A stretch of DNA of 64,000 bases from Hanleya hanleyi (taxonomy: Eukaryota > Mollusca > Polyplacophora > Lepidopleurida > Hanleyidae): the NCBI GenBank assembly GCA_036873755.1, contig JAVTVY010017453.1:1-64000 (forward strand), read 5' to 3'. The notes below the pieces were generated by a model. It did no database searches. It was given only the letters and a program-made list of their open reading frames with translations, and was not told the DNA's origin. Numbering within the stretch: the stretch's first letter is position 1; each line of letters starts with the position of its first letter. The position numbers and the translations under genes are program-made. Positions 7,645 through 16,254 of this stretch are shown here, in pieces.

Positions 7645-8436
7645 ATGGGTACAAGACGAAGACTCTTCACCGATCCGAGAGACCCTAGAGAACACAGAGA
7701 GATGGTGATTACGAGTGAAGATGAACACAGAGAGATGGTGATTACGAGTGGAGATGAACATAACAATGGTGGAGTGACAATAATTACCAGCTTTCAGCAG
7801 GTTATTGCCGACGAGACGCAGATACGGCGAAGTGAAGAACAACTGGAAGAACTGCGGAGGGAAGTAATGGAAGAAGATGCGAGGATGATAAGACCACGAA
7901 GTCAAGAACAAGACCAAGAAATCAGGAGGTTGGTGCTGGAAGAAGAGGATCAGGATATAACTGATGCGGATATAACTGATGAGGAAGAAGAACTCCCATG
8001 GTTAAACAGTAACAGACCTCCAGCAAATACAACGGCTACTCAAACTCCGATTATAACGACGTCGGCTATCACCGAAACAACAACAACAACAACACCACTA
8101 CCATCACCATGCTCTTGGGCCGAAGTAACCCGCCTCAACGAACAGATTAATCACATGAGACAAGACATTGTTCAAATGGACGTTATGATTTTAAAACAAG
8201 AAGAAGCCCTACAAAAGGAACAAAGTAAATTAAGCTGCAGTGTGTGTACAGAGGAAGAAAGCCTGTACGCACTATTCCCGTGCGGACATTTATGTTTATG
8301 TAACAAATGTTGGGTGACGCTAACATGTGTAGGGGACGTGTGCCACTGCGCTGAAACGGACGAACAGCATTTAAAGATCAAGTGCCCGGTTTGTAGGAAG
8401 CAGGTAGCCGGGGTAAAGAGAATTTACTGCTCCTAA
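7645..8436 (+). CDS. Coiled-coil RING-finger protein (IAP-type RING, likely E3 ubiquitin ligase)
   Basis: This intact 263-residue protein would be a ubiquitin ligase or an anti-apoptotic or transcription-modulating factor, judged by the RING alone. A basic start is followed by a tandem duplication (HREMVITS twice, residues 17-32 region). Acidic coiled-coil segments cover about 60-100, a Thr run lies at about 145-150, and a second coiled coil covers about 158-196. The RING is at the C-terminus: C198-x2-C201, C213-x-H215, C219-x2-C222, C247-x2-C250. The CGH-x3-C-x2-C core is that of IAP/MDM2-type RINGs, with a longer than usual loop (24 residues) before the last Cys pair. No BIR domain is present. 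It has its own promoter with the YY1 array and ends 26 bases before a histone-type stem-loop. Confidence 0.8.
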   Translation: MGTRRRLFTDPRDPREHREMVITSEDEHREMVITSGDEHNNGGVTIITSFQQVIADETQIRRSEEQLEELRREVMEEDARMIRPRSQEQDQEIRRLVLEEEDQDITDADITDEEEELPWLNSNRPPANTTATQTPIITTSAITETTTTTTPLPSPCSWAEVTRLNEQINHMRQDIVQMDVMILKQEEALQKEQSKLSCSVCTEEESLYALFPCGHLCLCNKCWVTLTCVGDVCHCAETDEQHLKIKCPVCRKQVAGVKRIYCS

Positions 8437-8462
8437 AACAAGTGTGGTAACACTTTTACAAA

Positions 8463-8503
8463 GGCTCTTTTCAGAGCCACCCCATTTTTCCGAAAGGGAA
8501 AAC
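8463..8503 (+). terminator. Histone-type 3' stem-loop and purine tract
   Basis: GGCTCTTTTCAGAGCC (8463-8478) is preceded by ACAAA and followed by ACCCCA. This is an exact match to the metazoan histone-mRNA 3' stem-loop consensus, including the TTTC loop. CCGAAAGGGAAAA (8490-8502) follows at a spacing of 11 bases, like a histone downstream element. Confidence 0.85.
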
Positions 8504-8589
8504 TTCTATCAAAAGCACACAAAAAATTAACACCAGCTCCCTTCACCCTTTCCTCTATGAAAATTTTTTTTTTTTTTTTTTTTAACATT

Positions 8590-8860
8590 ACAGCCCGAAT
8601 AATAACGGACTGAAATTATTGAAATCAACATTACAGCCCGAATGATAACGGACTGAAATTATTGAAACCAGCACAGGGGCATGGGACTAGAAAAGAGAGG
8701 GGGAAATTTAAAAAAAAATAAAAAATTACAGCCCGAATAATAACGGACTGAAATTATTGAAACCAACATCACAGCCCGAATGATAACGGACTGAAATTAT
8801 TGAAACCAGCACAGGGGCATGGGACTAGAAAGAGAGGGGGAAATTTAAAAAAAAAAAAAA
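8590..8860. repeat. Four copies of the palindromic 3'-flank repeat
   Basis: Copies start at 8590, 8633, 8728 and 8771. Two are followed by CAGCACAGGGGCATGGGACTA and a GAGAGGGGGAAATTT tail, making a larger unit of about 140 bases present twice. The core is the same CAGCCCG/CGGACTG inverted pair seen at 5331-5655. Confidence 0.75.
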
Positions 8861-8914
8861 AAATGAACACTAACAACCATTTTTTAATTTTCTACTATTT
8901 TTTTTATTAACACA

Positions 8915-9245
8915 AATAGAATGAACGTGTTCACCAGGGTATTGAATTTTAATACAATTATACGCTATGAAGGCGCTTCAATGCACAATGAACATAAAAT
9001 GAACATAGGAATACGTGAAGAGAGAAGCCGTATTTTCAGCTTGAGCAAGACTGACAGATGATAATGTCTGAATGTTCCAATGCAATAAAACTTGAAAATG
9101 CTCAATATTTATACAACAAGACAATAGAATGAACGTGTTCAACTCTGAGTATTGAATTTTAATACAATTAACAGTAAAAAAAACTGTGAATTTTTAATAC
9201 AATTATACGCTCTCAAGCCACTTCAATGAACGTGTAGGAATACGG
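8915..9245. repeat. Two diverged direct repeats of about 110 bp
   Basis: AATAGAATGAACGTGTTC followed by ATTGAATTTTAATACAATTA occurs at 8915 and again at about 9123. The shared TACGCT and CTTCAATG sequences follow in the same order, as do GGAATACG endings. The region is AT-rich, with no gene seen between the RING gene and the gene at 9272. Confidence 0.6.
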
Positions 9246-9271
9246 TAAATGTTTTTCAACATCACACTTGT

Positions 9272-10387
9272 TCAAAAGTTCTGCAACAAGACTTGTTTGA
9301 ACTCATCATCGTCTTTCCGCCCCTGGTGCACGTAGATGTAGGTAGTAATCTCTTCACGTGGAATTTTGGGAGGGCAGACAGCTTCCAACCGCAGGGCAAT
9401 TTGCGCCTCGGTGACGGCCTGTAGTGCCTCAGTGATCAGTGCGTATGAGGGTACACTAGTGTCCACACACGTATGCTGGTTTATCGGACTGTTATTTTCA
9501 CAGCCTGCACATGCTTGTATACGCAAGTGTCGAATGTGAGGTCTGATAAGATCCAGGACTGTGTCGATGTACTTCTTATAAATATAGTGAGACACCTGGT
9601 AAACCAGAGCTTGACGAATTGTAGCTGTGACACTCTGCAACTTCCGCCACGCCGTTAATTTCAAGGTGACACCCTGGGGACAAGGAACACGTTCTTGCGT
9701 ATCTAACCTCATTTTCCATTTACGGATATGCACCAGGAGCTGGTCGTTGAAATAGGCACAGCTGACAAAGATGTCGTCACCCACATAAAATTTCGCTTCG
9801 TCACTCCCCTGGTCGCGAATAACCGCATCGATGGCGTAATCAAGGGTCTCCAGTTTTTGCCAGGTGTCTAAGGTCATGGCAATATGCCTACCGGGTCTGT
9901 CGTTAAAGCCCGATGCGTTAAAATGCACTTCTTCGTCTTTGACACTCACAGTTAAATAGGCTGAGAGCTCCCAAATGTCCTCCTTGTGGGCTGCCTGGTA
10001 GGCCTGCTGAATAATGTTATTGATATCCTGCACAGACATAGGAAGTTGCACCTCTTCTTTCACAGGCTCAGGCACTTGCTGGAGTACTGGCTGAAGCACT
10101 GACTCAGGTATTTCTAAAGGTGTTAGTCGGGGTCGTTTGGGTCGTGCAGCGCGTTTGGCAGGTACACCAGACGCTGGGTGCGTACGTTTGCTAACTGTAC
10201 GCTCTTCGGTGGTATCCATGACTAAGATATCATCATCTTGTATAACATCGGCTTCAAGTAGATCTGCTAGTTCTTCATTTCCCGTGATCTTCAACCCCGC
10301 CACGAAGGCTAGAAATGCATAGGGGGTAGAGCGCAGTACACCATCGATGAGGGCTGTGTTTTGTGCTGAAGTGGTTTTCTCAGCCAT
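9272..10387 (-). CDS. PC4-like W-repeat nuclear protein
   Basis: This 371-residue protein has a likely nuclear localisation signal (KRAARPKRPRLTP, about residues 78-92). A Pro/Glu/Val-rich linker follows, then a domain with two strand-helix repeats: HIAMTLDTWQKL and GVTLKLTAWRKL. The hydrophobic-L-x-x-W-x-x-L pattern matches the two genes at 2206-3540 and resembles PC4/p15, so DNA binding or transcription control is inferred. A Cys pair (CAGC, about residue 293) with nearby Cys/His is a weak extra metal-site candidate. The frame is intact and ATG 10387 is the only upstream Met in frame. A TATA box lies about 280 bases upstream, implying a long leader, possibly with an intron (a pyrimidine tract then CAG at about 10,460 on the minus strand). 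Confidence 0.7.
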   Translation of the reverse strand: MAEKTTSAQNTALIDGVLRSTPYAFLAFVAGLKITGNEELADLLEADVIQDDDILVMDTTEERTVSKRTHPASGVPAKRAARPKRPRLTPLEIPESVLQPVLQQVPEPVKEEVQLPMSVQDINNIIQQAYQAAHKEDIWELSAYLTVSVKDEEVHFNASGFNDRPGRHIAMTLDTWQKLETLDYAIDAVIRDQGSDEAKFYVGDDIFVSCAYFNDQLLVHIRKWKMRLDTQERVPCPQGVTLKLTAWRKLQSVTATIRQALVYQVSHYIYKKYIDTVLDLIRPHIRHLRIQACAGCENNSPINQHTCVDTSVPSYALITEALQAVTEAQIALRLEAVCPPKIPREEITTYIYVHQGRKDDDEFKQVLLQNF

Positions 10388-10518
10388 GATATCTTCGACA
10401 CGCTGTGACTATGGACTCAGGCTGATGAGCAACTGCTACGGTGTAAAAGTCTGGTGAATTTGCACTGGTAAAATGAAAAAAAGTAAAAGGTTCTACACAG
10501 CTCATACAAAACAGGCAA

Positions 10519-10596
10519 GCAGGCTGGCTGGCTGGCTGGCTGGGTGGCTGGCTGGCTGGCTAGAGGTGAAGCAGGTAGGCAGGCAGGCAGGCTGGT
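10519..10596. repeat. GGCT and GGCA tetranucleotide microsatellite in the leader
   Basis: Runs of GGCT (about 10,520-10,560, interrupted by GGGT) and AGGC (about 10,574-10,590) lie in the presumed 5' leader of the minus-strand gene. Short frames here on both strands are simple-repeat artefacts. Confidence 0.7.
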
Positions 10597-10633
10597 CAGG
10601 TCAGATAAGTCAGAGTGCTCCGCAGGGTAGTGC

Positions 10634-10672
10634 AATGAATACTCTCTCCCCTAAAAATCGCCTCCTTTTATA
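10634..10672 (-). promoter_or_regulatory. TATA box and initiator of the right PC4-like gene
   Basis: TATAAAAGG (minus, 10672-10664) is a textbook TATA box. TTCATTGCAC follows about 30 bases downstream. The YY1-type array begins 14 bases upstream of it. Confidence 0.65.
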
Positions 10673-10685
10673 CGTTTTTCTACAA

Positions 10686-10987
10686 GCCGCCATCTTAAAC
10701 CCACCACCCACCCATCCACCACAGCCGCCATCTTAAACCCACCACCCACCCATCCACCACAGCCGCCATCTTAAACCCACCACCCACCCATCCACCACAG
10801 CCGCCATCTTAAACCCACCACCCACCCACCACCACAGCCGCCATCTTAAACCCACCACCCACCCATCCACCACAGCCGCCATCTTAAACCCACCACCCAC
10901 CCATCCACCACAGCCGCCATCTTAAACCCACCACCCACCCATCCACCACAGCCGCCATCTTAAACCCACCACCCACCCATCCACCAC
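10686..10987. repeat. 38-bp tandem array with YY1-type sites, 8 copies
   Basis: The unit is the same as at 7437-7594 and copies are nearly identical; the fourth is shortened by about two bases. It lies directly upstream of the TATA box of the gene at 9272-10387. Relative to that gene it is in the opposite orientation to the first array, which suits an orientation-independent enhancer. Confidence 0.85.
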
Positions 10988-11020
10988 ACATGACCCCATG
11001 TGACACAATACTCGCTTCTG

Positions 11021-11080
11021 ATTGGCTGACGCGTGACGTCACAGAGGTCATATGCAAATTTCTGAGGTCAAGTGACATTC
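11021..11080. promoter_or_regulatory. Enhancer-like cluster: CCAAT, CRE, octamer
   Basis: ATTGG (inverted CCAAT, 11021), the CRE palindrome TGACGTCA (11034-11041) and the octamer ATGCAAAT (11052-11059) lie within 40 bases. AGGTCA half-sites flank them. The cluster is between the YY1 array and the element's right limit. Confidence 0.45.
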
Positions 11081-11104
11081 AAATGCTCTTTGTATACTAC
11101 TCGG

Positions 11105-14100
11105 CTACTCACTACCTTTTAACATCGTTAAGGGAATCTGTTATGGAAATCAAAAAATCAAAACAGCTTATTTAGGAGAAATTGGATCGGTGGAAAGATA
11201 AAACCATGCCACTGGAACTAAGTCTGCCATGAATGGTCTTGTCGGCTGAACGCTTCGAATCGAGCGTCGCATCCGACATTATGTAGACAGCCGGCGTACA
11301 TAAAGAATTATATTTGCATGGCACAATAACTGTCAGTCGATAAGCTACGTTACTACAAGAAAAAGGCGATAAACCGTTAATAGCTAATTTACAATGTTGC
11401 CGGCCAGATGCAATGCTATAGACAATATTTCCATGGTAAAATCAGTATCATTCTCAAGTATTCTGGAACACCAGTGAATTTCCAAGACAATATTTATATA
11501 TCTGCCGTGAGTGGGTGAGTGATTAGGATTTAACGTCGTTTTCTACATTTTTTCAGTCATATCACAACGGTGTCCACGCGTGGCAGGACACGAGAGTGGC
11601 CACAGTTTCTGTTATCCTGGACACTGATCAGCCCAGCCAGTACAGCACTCGGGCACTCATCCAAGCATTGACCTAACTCAACGTTGCTCAACTTCGGTGA
11701 TTATGTATCTGAATCATACTTTGGTAGTGATTATTCATAGATACACCATGATGATGATCTTGAATTATACGGTTTCATACGGTCCGTGTAGCCCAGTTTA
11801 AGCGAAATTATGACATAGAAACAAGCTATGAAACGCCATAAAACGCCCACGATAAGTTCGCATATTGGCATTTGTCTGTCATATTTTCAGGTAATCTGAG
11901 AAGCCTTGAACACTAATTGTACTTTACACTGGATAGGACATTTTTTCTGTTAGGAGAAGGGTCTATTTTGATAAACGGTCTTTGCCAAGATATATTTGAG
12001 AGTATGTAGGATCAGGTAAGTCGAGTCTTGTCGAGACTGCTGTTTGTCCTGAGGTATGGCATGCTAAATGTACATGCCTTTAATTAAAATAGTTGATGAA
12101 AGGGGTGTTCAAGTTCGAATTGTTTATCATCCTCGGATAATAACTCTCATAGACAGCCATAACTATCAAAGAAATATATCTTTTCGAAATATGTAATTAA
12201 GATTCCGTCTGCTTCGCATTGATGTTTAGTATTCTCGAGCGTCTCATACTCATTTCAAATCTGCCAATCAAAGTCTCAATTAATGGAAACCAATCCTGCT
12301 ACCAAACTTTCCACCGAATATAACGAAATCAAGAGATTGATGCTCGATTTGGAGTAAGATAGGACAAGAAACTGTCAATACAACCGTCTAGTCCGTCATT
12401 CAATATTCAGCCCTCGTCTTTTTAAGAATTTCAGCCTTCACAATCCAAAGACCTATTCCATATAATAGCATTAACACCAAATTAAAACCAAAACAAAAGA
12501 ACAATCAGAGTATACATTAGCATAGACTGCTTTCCTGTAAGAGGTCAACATTGTTGAATGGTACCGGAAAGACCTCATGATGTTCCAAAGATATCATATC
12601 CGTATCGCTGAGAGACGATCCCAACTGACCAGCTCATCCTGCCATGTCACTGCCACCACGATCCCATCAGATCCACTCGTCAATCCATACCATCTCCCCG
12701 AAATAAATCGACCACGTATGGGAAGTGTGCAATATATACATACAGCAGATGTCTGTATATCGATTCTTGTGGTTTACAATAGAGTAACTCTCGAGAACAA
12801 GCAGATCAACTACAGGCAGTACTGTTACAGCCAAAGGTGGTTTCCACTATCTGTAGAGATGAGAACATGAAATCAAGCATTAATTAATCTCACTAATCAG
12901 ACATATCTTTTCCTTCATTTTGTTTTTCTCCTACTAATTTCAGACCATTGACCATTTGAAGGATCGGTCACTGTACCACCAATTAATCCCAGCTGACATT
13001 TTGTGACTCTCACAACACAAGGTTGGAATCTAAAGATTAACGAAGCGTTTTATAATTCTTCATTGTGAGTCAGTCCCTAAACACCGACGGGCTTACCTTT
13101 GCCATGTGAAGGATCCCGCTTCATTTTGGTAGGAAATCGGACAAGTACTTCAAAACAACTAATGTCATTTCTACAAACTAGAGCAAAATCAGTCTCATCA
13201 GTGAAATGCGGTTCGAATTAATATAAGCTTCCCAACCCACACAAGTTTAGTTCTTCTTTCAATCTAAGCAGTGATAATTACGTCAAATATGTGTAATGCG
13301 ACGTCCATGAAATTTGATGACCATTGATGGCGAAGTAAATGTTGTAGTTTATCTTTCAATACGTCAAATACAAGAAATCACTGCTAAGTTGGTGGGAATT
13401 ACCGTCTGTTATGCAAAAAAGGGGGGGGGGATTGCTGTTGTTGTGCAAAGATCACTTAGCATCTCCAGTGTGTTAGAGTGAACCAACTCATCACTACACA
13501 TGGAGGATAAGTTGTTTACCATTTAAATCCATTGCCTTGAGGCTGTTATCATAGTCTTGCTTTCAAAGGTATTGATGCTATATCGCATAATCATGTAACT
13601 TATTGACAGATTTATTTATTTCGGGTGCTGTGTGGCAAATAAATCACGGTGCGAATGAAATACTGCAACCTTAACTGTAACTGTAATCTTTCTATTTCAG
13701 GATATGAATATAAAGACCAGATCCCATATTCATACAGGCAGCCGTCGTTCTTAAAAACATTCGCGTCCATAAAACAAGACATTTTCTGCAACACTACATG
13801 TTCATTATCAACCACAATCCAGACGTGGTCTGCTTAATTATCAAACAGAGCATGTGTATACTAGTTATTTATCCAAATTAGCCGAAAAGCAATTATAGTT
13901 ACTATCGAATGATTTTATGGATTTCTTAAGCGGTTGGTCGATATGGATTGTCTGTGTTGACGTGTGGGTGGCGAATAACGGTGCAAATGACCGATATGTA
14001 ACGTACTCCTTATTATCTGAGCTCTATAGGATATTAATATCGCACCATTTGTCAGTCAGTCAGAATTTCCTGTCCGTCAGGAAAGAGGCCTCTTTAAATG

Positions 14101-16254
14101 TAGTAATCAGTAACTTCTTGTAGAGGAGGACTTCACTCTCGAACCCCCTTAGCGTCTGAGCCGGCAGAAAAGTAAGGAAATTCATATGGAATACTTAGCC
14201 AAACTGTATCGATCAACTGCTCACCGAGTATATGGCAGCGACTGAGCAGCAAAATTACGGTAGCTTTCATATCGTGTTGTCTGGGCATTAATAATTTAGG
14301 TCCACGGAGGCATCACATATGACACTATTTAGAAGTAATCAAATCCAAAATGGCAGCTTTGATGACACCTCAGTCACGTTATTAACCAAGAAGACATTTT
14401 TAGCAGATATTTTCGGTCAGATTTTCTGAGTTTTTATTTATAAGTGAGGAGATTTTCTTCTGGAAAACTGCATAATAAATAAGTAAATAATAAACTTATG
14501 TGAAATAAAATAGTTTGTGGGCACTTTTAAGAAGAAGGACGAAAACATCACTTTTCTGGTATTCTCACATGACCGCTATTTTGAATTACCCATGATCATC
14601 TGTTCGGCGGGTTACGCAAGCAGGCTCAAAACCCTACCGTAGCATGATACCGTACAAAGTCACGAAGTGTCAGCTCGCAAGTTCGAGTCGTTTCGGAGGT
14701 AGAATGAAACCTTGAGAGAGCTGGAGGGGGGAGGGGGTAGGGTTGAGCCTGCCAAGGTGGCTTAAAATTCAGAGATTTAAGAGATCCCTACAACAGGCCT
14801 CCTCAAATCACTTTGTTTGTTTTGCCTAATATGAGAATTGGTGGAGCAATGAAAACACGTTTGTCTTACTGAACATTACGCTTTTTAAATTCAGCTGCTA
14901 GACAAGACTGGATAACTGGGTTAGTCCGGCTGCCATAACAGGTGTTTTTCCTAGTACTTGGTAATCGATTGTCCAAGTAATTTACTTTCTTCAAACTTTT
15001 TTTTACAAAATAATATTGAAAATTCAGTTCATTTTCTCTGGCTGAAGGAGTTCATTACATTTCACATGCAAAAATGTTGATGGTACATCCCCCCTCTATA
15101 ACAGTGTTATATTGAGTACGACTGGGCAAAGAAGCATCCAACAAGTCAGATATTTCGACCGTGTTTATCCATATAAATCATTTTCGTGAGAACGTGAGAA
15201 TCCAACATGGATTTCGATGGTATGTAATAGCTTCAGTCAAAAATGTGCACTTGATATACAATCTTAGAAAAAGTTTAACATAGTGAACATTCAAATCTAT
15301 TGCTTATATGAGGCACATGCATTACGGATTTCAATTAGCCATTCACCATTTCAATTTTCGGTAATAGACATAAGTACTAAAATTGCATGTTAACCCAACC
15401 TGGCCTGGTTTTGTGGGATCTGCCGGGGCGAGGGGAACCATTTCACCACCCTCATCCCTAAATGTTTCTCTTATCCCATGAGCTAATGGACTGAACCTTA
15501 CCACACTACACCCCTCAGTCAAGTTCTATCAGAAAATGTAATAAAATTCGAGGGGCAGATTTGATGACATCTCAGTCACGTCACTTCCCACAGAAGACAT
15601 TTTTGGTGGGGTTTTTCGTTCAGATTTTTCGAATTTGTTTTATTTAGGTGATTTGCTTCTGAGACACTACATGATAAATTAGTATATAGTAATCTGGTGT
15701 GAAATAAAATAGTTCTTGTCCACTTTTAACAAAAATGACGAAACATCACATTTTTGGTACGCCCACATGGCTGCCATTTTGAATTTACCCACGACCCATG
15801 TCGTTCGAGTGTTCTCACGATGCAGTTGAGTTGTATACTACAATTTGTTACCAAGAATGGGCCTTCACATCAAGTGACTGGTGACCTTCTTGAACTCAAA
15901 ACTTAAAAAAAGACTATAACATCAGATAATATGACGGTGTCTACACACATAAGACGACAAATAGCCCCGTTTGTGATAATATTTAATATTGGTTAATAAT
16001 CAAGCCGATCATGTATATTGTGGTAATGTAATGTCTCCAAATTAGCTGGTTTCTTGTTTGAGAGAAGCGGTCAACAGCTTCCAACGATGCCGACAAGACA
16101 TCACGAGGTTTTTATCGCCAAACCCAAATCCGACAGAAGTGATATTTTTTCTATTCTCTAGAGTATATCGAGTAAACCAATCGATATAAAGTAAGTTCGA
16201 TTATATGTGCTAGAATCTGGGACTAATAAATCAGTCTCCAGTAATATTAATTTT
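11105..16254. repeat. 8.2-kb repeat, unit A (truncated by the element)
   Basis: Collinear with the second half of unit B (about 19,165-24,452) at clearly lower identity than B has to C. It starts where the Polinton-like element ends. No gene is recognisable. It contains an antisense Penelope-type tail (12,379-12,613), G-runs near 13,420, and many stop-ridden short frames. Confidence 0.8.
12379..12613 (-). repeat. Antisense Penelope-type 3' tail, unit A
   Basis: On the minus strand it follows the order of the RT-element tail at 43,660-43,893: GATACGGAT, GGAACATCATGA, TATGGAATA, GGTCTTTGGAT and finally GACTAGACGGTTGTA. Divergence is high but the order is kept. Equivalent copies lie at 20,221-20,468, 28,388-28,635, 49,104-49,332 and 58,753-59,136. 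Confidence 0.65.

Larger units (their letters stand above)
1..11105. mobile_element. Polinton/Maverick (adintovirus-like) element, right-hand part
   Basis: An FtsK/HerA-like packaging ATPase beside a DDE integrase with a chromodomain is the hallmark pair of Polinton/Maverick elements. Nine gene units are packed with short spacers and have their own TATA boxes, unlike the non-coding repeats to the right. The left end lies outside the window. The right limit is set at about 11,100 because homology to the flanking 8.2-kb repeat (compare 19,165 and 57,710) resumes at about 11,105. Capsid, protease and PolB genes are not in the window. One gene has a frameshift and one has a TGA, so this copy may be decaying. 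No terminal inverted repeat could be tested because the other end is missing. Confidence 0.85.

Noticed and set aside
10417..10635. 72-codon frame in the leader of the right PC4-like gene
   Set aside because: Mostly translated tetranucleotide repeats; better read as leader.
7437..10987. CRISPR-like repeats
   Set aside because: The 38-bp units abut with no unique spacers and lie in animal DNA; they are tandem promoter repeats.
14660..14700. tRNA or tRNA-derived SINE (GTTCGAGTC, B-box-like)
   Set aside because: No convincing A box and the flanking bases do not form a T stem.
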